64,000 nt of DNA. Origin: Siphonodentalium dalli. Taxonomy: Eukaryota > Mollusca > Scaphopoda > Gadilida > Siphonodentaliidae. A program made the position numbers and the translations under genes. Of the stretch, positions 24,113-35,429 are shown one piece after another. The notes beneath the pieces were generated by a model. The model was not told the DNA's origin and did no database searches. It saw nothing but the letters and a program-made list of their open reading frames with translations. The first letter of the stretch is position 1. Each line of letters opens with the position of its first letter. Location of the stretch: positions 160,516,875 to 160,580,874 of the forward strand of contig CP136062.1 in NCBI GenBank assembly GCA_032622095.1. Direction: 5' to 3'.

Positions 24113-25980
24113 GGCACGCTATTTCCTGACTTTTCAACACATTCAATTTAAAGAATTTATATACCTAGATTAGTCCATATTTCAATTAGATCCTGTAGGG
24201 CATCCATCCAGTCATATTCATAAATGCAGCTTGGCTACAAACTGAAGGCTACAGTAAATGCAACTACCAGAAGGCAAGTTCAGTTACCAAATATGGTATC
24301 TCAAATAAATTATAACGCAACTGAATGTATAACATGCTGTCGAAAAAAATTACTACTGCTTTTGTATAGAGAAGATCAGCAGCAATTTACATTTCCAATG
24401 TAATATTTTGTAACCATTAAAAGGGCAGGCCCCGTTTGAAATTCTAAAATCCGTCAAAAGTGGGTGTATTTGAATCCACCTTCTTGAGAGTTCGTGAAAG
24501 GCAGCCACCAAAACGTAATCTGCACTTAACAGTCGTGACATATAATGAAATTCAAAGCTATTTTAGGACATTCAATTTAAGAATTTTTTTTTCACTCTTC
24601 AGTTATTCATCAACGTGTTCAGTAAACGGTGCATATTTTATCAAAAATAGAGGCTATTCCTGGGACCACATGTCACTTTAAAAGGTGAAAATAATCACAC
24701 CCTCTATGGTGGTTATTTGGACCCCATGTTTATTAATTTCACCAATGCAAAAAAATATTCCATTTTCTTTAAGGTTCAGCTGCCGATCCGATTCAATCTA
24801 ATGAATTATTAGCCTAATTAATTTTGGTGAGTCAAATATTGGAACTTAATTTCTTCTAAAGTATTTATAATACTTAAATACCATATCGAATAACAGATCC
24901 CTGCCTCAAAAAGTTTTAAGATTACTGTCTTCTGTGGTTGTGGACTCCAATTACATGGTAACTTCCTACAATACTCTGCTTGAGGATTATGGCCAAATTC
25001 TGCAAATTTGTAATTTAGCCTGACACCTGGGAGCAAATTCCATGTCAAAATTGACATAATAACCTACTTATCATCTTATTAAAAGGGATTCACTTCCAAT
25101 AGTGTACATCATTTCAATTTTCTGGTAATATTCTAAACATTATTACAAGCACGAACTTTGCTGTTCGTGTTACTTATTTGATTTTGAGATATTTTTCACC
25201 CCTACTTTTATTTCACACCCTTCTTTTATTTGGATCCCGAGAGTAATTGCAGGTTTGGATTCTCGCTCATGTCTTTCGGGGAGTGAGTATACAAATCGGT
25301 GTTCCTGATAAGGTCCTGTGTTCAAATAGTCGAGTGATAAGTTTTGGTATCCCTTCTTTCACTAACACACAAGAACATGGATTCAAATTGCATACAGTAT
25401 TAATTTTGACCAAATTCTAGCACTCAATATGGACCCACCTCTTTAATTAACCCAATGTTAATTAGTAGACGGGTAAAACGAGCTTCCACTCACACTTACT
25501 AAATACTGATTCAGGTGAATGGAAAATCATAAATAAAGCTTGTGCTCCCAGAATTGGACATGACTCATTGAGTTCATGTCAATGCAATGTATTCAATTGA
25601 CTAGGCTTTGGACAATATATATATACAGTACAAGGTCTCATACAATGATGGACCTAGCCAAGAAAATTGTTATAATTAAAAAACTATGATGTCAGTTGGG
25701 ATGAAGTTAATTCTGTACAACGCAAAACAAATAATATATTGTTTGATTTGAATTTTTTTGGTCTAAACCTAATAATGCGAATTTAAATGTTTTTAATTTT
25801 AGCACACTATGCTGTTTGTTTGTTTTTTTTGGACGGAAAATCATGCAGGATTAAAGATAAACCCCACACTTTGGAATTGCTTTCCAAACAAATACGAGAA
25901 ATAAAATATTTCTTTTGCAAATAAATGGCAAATTACATCATCCCTCATGCTAATTTATCTGTGCAGATGCACAGGTCATA

Positions 25981-26411
25981 TGTGACCCGCCATATCAAAT
26001 CCAGTCGGAAGTCAGGATTTTTTTACCCTGTGCCAATGCATTCTCTTATATATATAAGAGAATGCATTGGCCTAACAATTTTTTACAATTTTAATAATTT
26101 GTTCTTGTATTCTTTAACAATTTTATAATTTTACCCATACAGAGCCCCAGACAAACATGAGCAGACAACACTCTTCTATGTGCTTCTATATATGTGTGGG
26201 GCTCCCTGCAGGGTAATGGATGTTTTTTTTATTTTATGTCCTTTATATTGTAAGAAACATTTATTTAAAAAACATGATAAAAAATTGTTAAGCCAATGCA
26301 TTCTCTTATATATGCGAGGTGACCTATGGTCGACTCGCATATATAAGAGAATGCATTGGCACAGGGTAAAAAAATCCCGACTTCCGACTGGATTTGATAT
26401 GGCGGGTCACA
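25981..26411. mobile_element. TGTGACCCGCC MITE, second copy
   Basis: Complete inverted ends at 25981 and 26411. The first internal hairpin is collapsed to a short CTTATATATATAAGAG stem, while the second keeps the GCGAGGTGACCTATGGTCGA loop. The core matches 8306-8763 in reverse orientation. Confidence 0.75.
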
Positions 26412-26619
26412 TATTATGAAGCGGAAAGAACTTTTCAATTCCCAGAATTGGCTACAAAAATTTACAAGACAAACATTCACTCACTGAGTCGCCAATTTAA
26501 AATAAAAGTTAGATGCTAATCTGAATATTTTACCAAGGCCTAAATTCAAAGTCATTAGCAAGAGTTATACAGCATCACTTCATCACATAATGACATCATT
26601 AGATCCTTGTATAAACATT

Positions 26620-26760
26620 GCACAAATAAATGGCTGTCCGCTCCAATGAGAACAGACAACACCAATACTAAATAGCAGTCTGCTCCAATCAGATCAGAAG
26701 ACACTAGCACATATTGGGTGTCTGCTCCAATCAGAGCGGACGACTCTAGCACATATTGGC
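26620..26760. repeat. ~45-bp tandem repeat, three diverged copies
   Basis: GTCTGCTCCAATCAGA-type units recur about every 45-50 bp (near 26637, 26682 and 26728), each followed by a CACTAGCACATATTGG-like block. No function is apparent. Confidence 0.55.
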
Positions 26761-26995
26761 AGCACAAAATAATAACATAACAATATAAGCACTGACTAAA
26801 ACCTTCCAATCACACTTACTAAATATCTGATTCAGGTGAAAGGAAGTCATGGCAACCAGATAATAAATAGGCCAACTGCAGTGGCCACATGTGAATCTGG
26901 TCAGAATCAAAATAATAGGCCCACTCAGTGGATTCATGGGATCCTAATGGGAGACATCTGTAATTAACCTGCTCATTCAGGTTTCTGTAACCTGT

Positions 26996-27160
26996 TCAAA
27001 CCAAGTTTCTATATTTAGCCTTCGGAACGTCTTGCTTCGATGATAGAAAATCGTGAAATTCATCAACAATTGAAATCATCTTGGACAATCTTTGGTACAG
27101 CTGATTTTTGAAGGCAATCTGTTGGCAACATGTGAACAGTTCCATGTCCTGAGACCTCAG
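26996..27160 (-). other. Possible terminal exon, 54 codons plus stop
   Basis: On the minus strand a phase-0 open stretch follows GATACAG at 27161-27163 and ends at TGA (26996-26998). It would encode a polar, helix-like peptide (QQIAFKNQLYQRLSKMIS near its middle). Its phase fits the phase-0 exit of the LSM14 exon at 29378-29457, so it could be the last coding exon. But it does not resemble known LSM14 tails, and the frame is open only from a stop near 27215. Chance is a real alternative. Confidence 0.22.
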
Positions 27161-27564
27161 CTGTATCAACACAACAATGTTCGCACCAAAATTTGATAAC
27201 CTAGCACTGGCTATGACTCAACTTCCACAATCACCCTCTGAAATAAACGAGAAATTAGATAACTAGGACTGGCTATGACTCTACATCCACAATCGCTCTC
27301 TGAGGGACGAGAAAGAATTGTGTTTACTACTAACAGTAGGAAATGTTCATATACTAAGTTCAACAAACAACCATAGGTCGTTTGTTGAACTTATCTGAAC
27401 ATTTTGCCACTAAAGAATATGAATAAATCTGTTCTTGTATTATCTTTTTCTTATTACCTGAACCCCCCTCCAAATGAATAATAAACCAAATTCCAATGTG
27501 TACTTTTATAACTGAATGGGAGAATCCACTTAGTACATAAAGGGTTAAAGCCTAAATGTTTTGG

Positions 27565-28069
27565 TACCCCGCTGGACAAAACAAGTGTCCATTGGCACCG
27601 CAGTGTATTTGCCGTTCGGTTGCAGTGTCAGAGTTTGTAACTGCAGTTGAGCACCGCGGCCGAACGGCAAGTACACTGCTGCAGCCCTCATAATTGGCTA
27701 CGGTAATCAGCAATGCCGAAGCCATTTGCTGAAGCAAACTGGGCCACGATAAAGGGTTGCCGTAGCAGATTGCCGAAGCCAAACAATCTGAATTAAAAGG
27801 GCTGCTGCTGCCAAACGACAAGTTCACTGCGGCCGAAAGGCAACTACCCTCGCGGTCGAATGGCATGTACACCGTGGTTAGATTTCTGGTTTGCATGGTC
27901 TTTTTTCAGTTAGATGAAAGTACACCATAGCAACTACACCATGCCGAATGGCAATTACACTGCAGCCCAACTGTAGTTAGCCGGTGGAGCCCGCGGTGTA
28001 GTTGCATTTCGGCCGCGGTGGCAATGCTAACCGCAGTTAAGTGGACACTTGTTTTTGTCCAGCAGGGTA
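27565..28069. mobile_element. GC-rich TIR element (TACCCCGCTGGACAAAACAA)
   Basis: TACCCCGCTGGACAAAACAA plus GTGTCCA at 27565 is mirrored by TGGACACTTG and TTTTTGTCCAGCAGGGTA ending at 28069. TA on both sides could be the target duplication. The interior is made of repeated CGGCCGAACGGCAAGTACAC-like blocks on both strands. A related left part lies at 59888-60090. The long minus frames over it are by-products. Confidence 0.7.
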
Positions 28070-28418
28070 TACCTATTGGGTTATTTTTAAATTTACAGAA
28101 GGTTTCGAAATGTTCAATTATATGGTTCATCTTTCACATCACAGACTGATTACATTGAAAACATTCTCAACATCAGCAGAAAAGTTCACACTATTATCAG
28201 GTATTTCTATCTAAATCAATAGTCAATTAAATTATATTAGGCCAAAGAATAAAGATATTTGTTTCTGCCAACGTACTGACAAAATATTGTCGGTAGGTAG
28301 GTGAAACTTTTTTTTGGGGTTCCGAATTCAAAATAAAATATGTAGACTCGACGGTTCAAAATAGGGTCGTCTGCTTGGTGGAAACAAAGCAAGCCTGAGT
28401 TTAGTGTGCTTGTCATTT

Positions 28419-28510
28419 GCAGAATGAGGTCCCCCGAGGGTGAATTACTGATGCTATCCCGCACAGCGGGCTGGCATCAATAAATTCACCCTCTGGGGAC
28501 CTCATTCTGC
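28419..28510. repeat. AATGAGGTCCCC hairpin (92 bp)
   Basis: GCAGAATGAGGTCCCCCGAG reads into GGTGAATT..TGATGCTA and is mirrored by CATCAATAAATTCACCCTCT and GGGGACCTCATTCTGC. It is one of a family of ~93-bp palindromes clustered at 22.6-35.0 kb. Confidence 0.7.
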
Positions 28511-28712
28511 TTAGGCCTCATGTTCTCTGGAAAGTTTATTTATTATCAAATTTCTAAAGAATCTTCTTCACATAGATTATATTTCCTTTTTAGTTTAGTT
28601 TCTCTACATCACCAAATTGGCAGATGACACATTGCATAATCGAGGTTCCCAATGGGTGTACATCACAAAATTCACCATTTGTTAACTTCAATCAGAGTCT
28701 ATGTCACCCATA

Positions 28713-28805
28713 GCAGAATGAGGTCCCCAGAGGGTGAATTTGGTGATGCTAGCCCACCATGTGGGATAGTGTCACTAAATTCACTCTCTGGGGACCTCAT
28801 TCTGC
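28713..28805. repeat. AATGAGGTCCCC hairpin (93 bp)
   Basis: Same palindrome as 28419-28510, with GTGATGCTAGCCCACCATGT as loop side. Arms match over about 38 bp with few mismatches. Confidence 0.75.
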
Positions 28806-29377
28806 AAATTACAAAAGGGAATTACAAACAAAATAATTTGGCAAGCCTTGTCAGCCACTGCTCCATATACTACCACTGGTCAAGGAGTTCAAAATATATA
28901 AATGGCAGATCTCAGTACACATTACAGAGTCTGAAAGTCTGACAATGTTTGCCCAATATGAGTGAATGATCGGATTCACGTTAAACAGTTACACCACATC
29001 CAACAATTATCGCAGTCATATCATAATGCCGCCTTTCTTCTTGCTTCCGATATCACATTTGTGGTAGATGGTATATTGCACAGAAGACGCATTAATATGG
29101 TTAATACAAGATCCATGCATGACAGCATCGACGATCTCTTATCTGCATCATGTTTTTGATTTGTTAAGGCTACTAATTTATCAAGTGTTCTCTGGATTAA
29201 TCCGCATCTTCACTCCTGATGCACTTGAGACAACCATTTTGAATCGAGATTGGATGCGATTTCAAATCTTATGTCAGATTCGAGATTGGAAATGAAAACC
29301 ACCCAATTTGCATGGCCCTCTCAGGATACATACCCGGTTTGTAGAGCCTTATTTGTAGTTCCTAAGAGGATACATAC

Positions 29378-29457
29378 CCTGTTTGATGATGCTCCTGGCT
29401 TGTTATAGTCGTAATTTACCCAACCTTGATTCCGTCTTGGATAACTGGAACCACGCC
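29378..29457 (-). CDS. LSM14: LSM14 exon: RG/aromatic tail
   Basis: 80-bp exon with acceptor TTTACAG at 29458-29464 and donor AGG|GTATGT. It enters with two bases of a split Gly codon supplied by the exon at 31092 and exits between codons. It encodes GRGSSYPRRNQGWVNYDYNK followed by PGASSNR, which corresponds in position to the aromatic tail after the RGG repeats of LSM14 proteins. If the donor were ignored the frame would close 18 codons later. The next exon is not certain; a phase-compatible candidate is 26996-27160. Confidence 0.75.
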
Positions 29458-29661
29458 CTGTAAAGGAAGATAATACACATCCCATTAGTGTAAAAGTAGT
29501 TTATATACAACATGCAAGGAAATGTTTGGGGAGATGATTGAAGCTCCCCAGTTGAAATTGGTGATGTTCACGTATTAGTCGCCTTGATTATGCATTTTAT
29601 CTTCTGTAACTTAGGGGATATAGAAACTTCCCAGAAGGGAAAAAGTAATTTAGATATTTCC

Positions 29662-29755
29662 CAGAAGATGAGGCCCCAGATGGTAAATTTGGTGATGCTA
29701 GCCTGCTGTGCGGGGATAGTATCACTAAATTCACCATCTGGGGACCTCATTCTGC
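29662..29755. repeat. AATGAGGTCCCC hairpin (94 bp)
   Basis: Another copy of the palindrome, inside the LSM14 intron between the exons at 31092 and 29378. One arm starts CAGAAGATGAGGCCCC, and the other ends GGGGACCTCATTCTGC. Confidence 0.7.
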
Positions 29756-30594
29756 AATGAGACACAAATTTGCAGGCTTGAAATTGAACCATGAACACGG
29801 ATATTTGATGTAGGGAAAAAGAATAAAATGACCCTTGATTGATTTCCAAGACTAATTGTTATAATTGACAAACAAAATAGTCATTATTGAACACAAAGAT
29901 AAGATGGAATATTGTATTCATAGAAATTATACAATCTAACACAGGGACAAAATCAACCCTGATTTAATTAATCATCTCGGCCCTGTTAATAACCATCAGC
30001 TATCGATTGAAGTGAGGCAAAAAATATATTGTTTGCTATACAACATCGATAAAAATGTTGCAGTGTGTGTTGTGGACAGGCCCGACAATATGGTGCCGGA
30101 CATATGCAGAATGAGGTGCCCAATGGGTGAATTTAGGGATGCTACTCCACACAGTGGGCCACCACACTAAATAAATTCTTCTTTGGGCTCATCTTCTCTG
30201 AAAAGTATCTTTATTAAAATAATCAACTAGTTTCTTTTGTAACTTCATCAATAAGATGATTTCTTTTTATAATAGCTTAATTTCTCTATATTCCCCAAAT
30301 TGGCTGACAATACACAATGCATAATAGAGGTGCCCAATGGGTGCATATCACAATATTCACCATCTGGGAACTAAATCGGAGTCCTGGTGTCACATAACAG
30401 ATGAGGCCATGCAGAATGAGGTCCCCAGAGGATGAATTTGGTGAAGCTGGCGACACTGTTGGAAATTTAGATATGTTTCTGCTAATGAGAAGATATAATT
30501 CATAAAATGCATAGGATAGATTGCTTGGAAATTGGTAGGATTTTATTCCGTAAAATTATTGACATGCATTAATTTCCAGAATTTTTGGGAAAAA

Positions 30595-31029
30595 CATATC
30601 AAATCCAGTCGTAAGTCGGGATCTTTTTTACCCTGTGACAATGCATTCTCTTATATATGCGAGTCGACCATAGGTCGCCTCGCATGTATAAGAGAATGCA
30701 TTGGCCTAACAATTTTTTAAAATAAATGTTTCTTACAATTTTTAGGACATAAACTAAAAAACATCCATTACCCTGCAGGGAGCCCCACACATATATAGAA
30801 GCATATAGAAGAGTGTCGTCTGCTCATGTTTGTCTGGGGCTCTGTATGGGTGAAATTATAAAATTGTTAAATACAAGAAAAAATTATTAAAATTGTAAAA
30901 AATTGTTAGGCCAATGCATTCTCTTATATATGCGAGGCGACCTATGGTCGACTCGCATATATAAGAGAATGCATTGGCACAGGGTAAAAAAATCCCGACT
31001 TACGACTGGATTTGATATGGCGGGTCACA
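30595..31029. mobile_element. TGTGACCCGCC MITE, left end lost
   Basis: It matches 8306-8763 from CATATCAAATCCAGTCGTAA onward, with both internal hairpins and a complete right end at 31029. The first 10 or so terminal bases are replaced by unrelated sequence. It ends only ~60 bp from the LSM14 exon at 31092. Confidence 0.7.
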
Positions 31030-31091
31030 TAATTGCCTGAGAACAGTTATTTATTTTTAATGGCCTTAGCTTTATGAGCACCCCTACTTAC

Positions 31092-31279
31092 CTCTGTATC
31101 CGCCTCGGCCGTATCCACCACCCATCATCTCGCCACCACGCCCTCCTCGGCTTCGGTAACCACGGTAATAACCACCTCTGTAGCCACCTCGCCCTCTGTA
31201 ATTTCTCCTCTGCTCAGAAATACCAAACGTCTCAATGTTTTGTTTCTTTTCTTCCTTCCAACTTGTTCGACTTGTTTTT
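31092..31279 (-). CDS. LSM14: LSM14 exon: TFG box and RGG repeats
   Basis: 188-bp exon between TTGTTTCAG and AGAG|GTAAGT. It enters with one base completing Gly and exits after one base. The first part reads TSWKEEKKQNIETFGISEQR, the TFG box of LSM14 proteins; the rest is a Gly/Arg/Tyr run with several RGG and RGGY motifs. From family knowledge, the TFG box with the FDF box contacts the helicase DDX6, and RGG repeats bind RNA and are arginine-methylated. The frame matches the flanking exons exactly. Confidence 0.9.
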
Positions 31280-31550
31280 CTGAAACAATAACTCAGAATA
31301 CAAGGACACTGGACAAATATTTTCAGATAAACATGGTCTTCAAACTAACAGAATTCAAGTCCATTTCTAGTTTTATAATTTTCAAGGCCGTATAATCTCA
31401 AATTAAATGCCATTATTTGACAATTTACAAGGTTTTCTAAGGACCAAAAATTTTATAGACTCAATTAACCCTTTTACTAAATGGATTCTCCCATTCATAT
31501 AGACAAGTATACATGGGAATGGAATATTATTCAACTGGGGGGTAGGATTT

Positions 31551-31645
31551 GCAGAATGAGGTCCCCCAAAGGGCAAATTTAGTGATGCTATTCCGCATGG
31601 CAGGCTAGCATCACTAAATTCACCCTAAGGGGAACCTCATTCTGC
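31551..31645. repeat. AATGAGGTCCCC hairpin (95 bp)
   Basis: GCAGAATGAGGTCCCCCAAA at the left is mirrored by AACCTCATTCTGC at the right, with GCATGGCAGGCTAGCATC in the loop. It is intronic to LSM14. Confidence 0.7.
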
Positions 31646-32179
31646 TTAGACCTCAACTGCTAAGGGAGAGCTAGGATCAAATTGAAGTTGGTGATGTTCA
31701 CCCATTAATCACCTAGATTATGCATTTTATCTTCTGCAAATTAGGGGAAAAAGAAACTTCCCCGAAGGGAAAAAGTTACTAACAAGACAGTCAATGACTG
31801 GAGACGCTCACCAGACTGTAAAGACTAGGACTCGGAAGACCATAAGAGTTAGTACTTGTCATATTCACTTAAAAACAAGTAGTCCTAAAGAGGGACATAG
31901 CCTAGAGGGTCTCCGTTGAGTATTGGGGTGTCCACCTTGAAATATGGTCCAGATCCCCCCCACCCCACATAGTCCATAGTCTGCTCCCTCTCAACTGAAG
32001 CAAACACACTCCCAAGTTCGTAAAATTCCTTTGCAAATGTTGGAATATTACAACTGATACTTCAAGCTTTCCTAACTGTGGCAAAGTTACAACCTGACAT
32101 GCTCCCCTTTTTTAATGGTGGACCCCATTCAAACGAATTTTGATCCCAACTCTCCATAGGCCATTTACACCAAATGCCA

Positions 32180-33125
32180 TTTCTTGATTGGTCAGTCCTT
32201 CGATTTTGAGGCGCGCAATTGCGCTTGCGCGCCTTGGCATCTAAAAACCAGCGAGTTATTAAATGCGCACGCCGATTTTTTTTAAATGCGCGCGTCTGAA
32301 TTTGCAGTCAGTGAACGAGATTTTAACAAACAGCACATCAATGGTTAAACGCCGACAAGACTATTCACCGTGTATCTTTCTCAGTAGCGATGACGTTGAT
32401 TACGAACATAATAACAAAGATCAAAGCGGCCGCCGGCGTCTTTCTCACTCAATGATTGGGGTACACCTCGTCACAAATGCTACACGTGCAAGTTTCCCGC
32501 AAAAAAAGTGTCAATTCTTTGGCAGCCTCGTTTGATGTTTCGGCATGCGGGGATTCGCCGATTCATTTGAATATTATTGCCATAGATTAGATTTTAAGTT
32601 TAACTATAATTCGAAGCTATACTTCGAAGCCAGTATCTCTGGACTCTTGAGAAAGCGAAAAATGGACATTGGAGCCTCCTCAAATACCGACTATCAAAAC
32701 GAAAGAGAGCCCCGGTTGATTCGTCGGATTCCAGTGAATCTGATTGCGGTAACTATTCCACTTCCAAGTTTGAAGTTTTAAGCGACTGCGAGTCTGGTGA
32801 GCATGCGCTCTCAGACGCGGAAGTGGACTCATTACCGTGATTAGATTCACCTGGATTGCCAGATAATCGGATTATTGTGGACTAGATATTGTACTACAAT
32901 ATAAACATGTTTTTATTTCTGTTTTCACTTTAAGTTGCCAAAGGCATACTAGGAATTACACGTGTGTATCATTATAATTGTGTTTGTCTTTATTCAGTAA
33001 TCATTTCATCCATGTTAATTTGAATTGTGCTCCCGCAAAAAAGGCGCGCGCAAATTCCAAAAGCTCCGAGCGATATATCGCGCACCTACGTTTTCCAAAT
33101 TCGAAGGACTGATTGGTCGAACCCA
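32180..33125 (+). mobile_element. Probable ~0.95-kb DNA element with short charged ORFs
   Basis: GATTGGTCAGTCCTTCGA at the left and TTCGAAGGACTGATTGGTC at the right form imperfect inverted ends around a GC-rich GCGCGC-containing segment on each side. Inside, frames at 32263-32535 and 32545-32781 are open. A shifted frame reads SKRKRAPVDSSDSSESDC and on to DAEVDSLP then stop at 32841. This charged composition resembles N-terminal parts of transposases, but no catalytic domain is seen. It is likely an internally deleted copy. Confidence 0.4.
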
Positions 33126-34600
33126 TTTTAACAAATATGTAACCCAGTCCCAAGTAACACAAGGACCAATACTGGTTACTACATATAGGCTAAATAGGAC
33201 TGATGGCTCTTGAGGAGCGCCATTTTAAGAATTACTTTGGGGGAAGAGTTATGTCCATGGTCGCACCCCTATTTGACCTGGTGAACCCATTTCAATAAAT
33301 CTGAACCCAGTCACCCAATGACTCTCTATACCAAATATGCCAAATGGTTCTTGAGAAGATGTTTTAAAAATAACTGATGAGGGAAAGAATTATGTCATTG
33401 GCTCTGACCAATTCTGAATCAAATCTGAATCCTAGTCACCCATACCAAATATAAGCTGAATAGGCCTGATGGTTCTTGATAGGAAGACATTTTAAGAATT
33501 ACAATGGATGGACAAGTTACGTCCCTGGCTCCGCCCTTATTTGACCAGGTGACCTCATTTTAACACATCTGTATCCCTGTCACCCAAAAACCTTCCATAC
33601 CAATTATAAGCTAAATAGCCCGATGATTCTTGAGATGTTTTAAGAATTACTATGGATGGAAAGAGTTAGGTCCCTAGCTATGCCACTTTTTTGACCATGT
33701 GATCCCCATTTGAACAGAACTGAATCACAGCCACCTAGGGACCATCCACAATCAATTCTTCATCTCAGGTACACATGTAAGCTAAGAAAAATGCCTCCAT
33801 CTTCTCATCCAGTTTCCCATATGTAATCGCCTGAGAAAACAGGTATTTAGTTTTACTGGCCTAACTGTCAAGATTCATCATTCACACTTGGCCTTGGGAG
33901 TGGAGTATGTCATCATAAGCAGGGTCATTTATATACAAACTCTCCAACAGGCAGAGAAATTTAGGCTATTAATCAAAGCTGTCATTCCAAACAGATTTTG
34001 TTAACACTGCCATTTCATTTATTACTTTATAATCAATGTGACTTCTATATGGTTTAAGCATGTTCTTGATTTTAGACAGATTTAAACCAAATCTGGTTGA
34101 GTCACCCTGGTGGATGTTATAATGGTGTTATTTTTTTTTTAAATTGAGCAAGACCAAGACCAAGAAATTTATCTCAATTAAAATAAAAAAAATGAATTTG
34201 AAAAAAAAAAAAAAAAAATCAATTATGGTTTTTTTTGTGTTAAATTGAACAAGGTGTTCAATGTAAAAAAATTTGACCCAGTGACCTCATTTGAACAAAT
34301 CTGAACCCCAGTCACCCAAGGATCCTTCATACCAAATATGAACCCATTTGGCCTGATGGTATTTGAGAAGGAGATGTTTAAAAGAATTGCTATGGAGGGA
34401 AAGAGTTATGGCCCTGGCTTCGCAAATATTTGACCCAGTGACCTCATTTGAACAAATCTGAATGTGAGTCACCTAGGGAACATCCATACCAAATATGAAC
34501 CCATTTGGTCTTACGGTTCCAGAGGAGAAGATGTTCAAAGAATTGTTGACGGACGGACGAGGAGTGATGACTATAGCTCCACCGGAGACTTCGTCTCAGG
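33108..34600 (+). repeat. Degenerate tandem block, ~190-bp units
   Basis: Units contain CATACCAAATATGAACCCAT, GATGGTTCTTGAGAAGATGT, AAAGAGTTATGTCCCTGGCT and TTTGACCAGGTGACCTCATT. They recur about seven times, interrupted by AT-rich sequence at about 33760-34260. The block ends in GACGGACGGACGAGGAGTGA and CTCCACCGGAGACTTCGTCT. It is intronic to LSM14 and non-coding. Confidence 0.7.
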
Positions 34601-34616
34601 TGAGCTAAAAACAATG

Positions 34617-34960
34617 TTAACCCTTTGGAGAGTATCTATAACGTCATATAAATGACGTCATGAGTAAATTTAACGTCAACCTCATAGCAAAATAATTATT
34701 AACAAGTTTGGGTCAAAAGTGTCCAATAATTCGTTTTAATTTATGTGCATTTTTTTTAACATGTGTTATCATAATCATTTGCACTTATACATTCGGGACA
34801 TTATATTAATCAAAATAAGTCCTACACAAATCATTTATAAATCATATGATTTATTGAAGTTATGTCTACATAAAATAACACTTCCTGAAACGACATATAT
34901 GTCGTTCTACTCCTCATCCGATAGACGACATATACGTCGTTCTACTCGCCAAAGGGTTAA
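34617..34960. mobile_element. piggyBac-like MITE, TTAA-CCCTTTGG termini
   Basis: TTAACCCTTTGGAGAGTAT at 34617 is mirrored by CGCCAAAGGGTTAA ending at 34960. The interior has ATGACGTCAT and repeated CGACATATATGTCGTTCTAC-type palindromes near the right end. A diverged copy lies at 54503-54883. TTAA ends indicate piggyBac-type mobilisation. Confidence 0.75.
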
Positions 34961-34997
34961 TTTGAGACTATAGATACTTCCCAGAGATGAGGACTAA

Positions 34998-35040
34998 GCA
35001 GAATGAGGGTGAATTTGATGTGCTGGGGACCTCATTCTGC
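34998..35040. repeat. Minimal AATGAGGTCCCC hairpin (43 bp)
   Basis: Only the outer parts of the palindrome remain (GCAGAATGAGGGTGAATTTG and GGGGACCTCATTCTGC). It lies 41 bp from the FFD-box exon of LSM14. Confidence 0.6.
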
Positions 35041-35081
35041 AATTGCAGATTGCCTGTTTTATTATAAATAATGGTACCCAC

Positions 35082-35235
35082 CCTTGCGCTCGTTCCAGAG
35101 CATCACAGCTGATGTTGTCGAAGAATGACTTTGCTTTATCATAGTAAATCTCGTCTTCAACCTCTCCCTCCTCCAGTTGTTCTTCCTCTTCTCCTGCATC
35201 CTGTTCATCGCCATTTACTATCTTCTCCTTTTCGG
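35082..35235 (-). CDS. LSM14: LSM14 exon: acidic stretch and FFD box
   Basis: 154-bp exon with acceptor ATTTGCAG and donor CAAGG|GTGGGT. It enters with two bases completing a Ser codon and exits after two bases. It encodes a Glu-rich stretch (EEEEQLEEGEVEDE) and then IYYDKAKSFFDNISCDALER, the FFD box. In LSM14 proteins this box is known to bind the decapping scaffold EDC4. The donor is not the GTRAGT ideal, but it is the only one that keeps frame with the TFG exon. Confidence 0.92.
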
Positions 35236-35429
35236 CTGCAAATAAAATATTGTTGCATTAATGATGTATTGAGGGCTCTAGTATTTGCTTTCTTCCACAG
35301 TTGTCTTCCACTGAAAAAAACAAATGTAATAAAAGGTGGCTTCATTTGGATCTGGCGCTTTGTAGACACACTATTTCAAGGCTTAGTTTACAGTTATAAT
35401 GGAATAAAAACCTATATTTTTCCAAGCAA

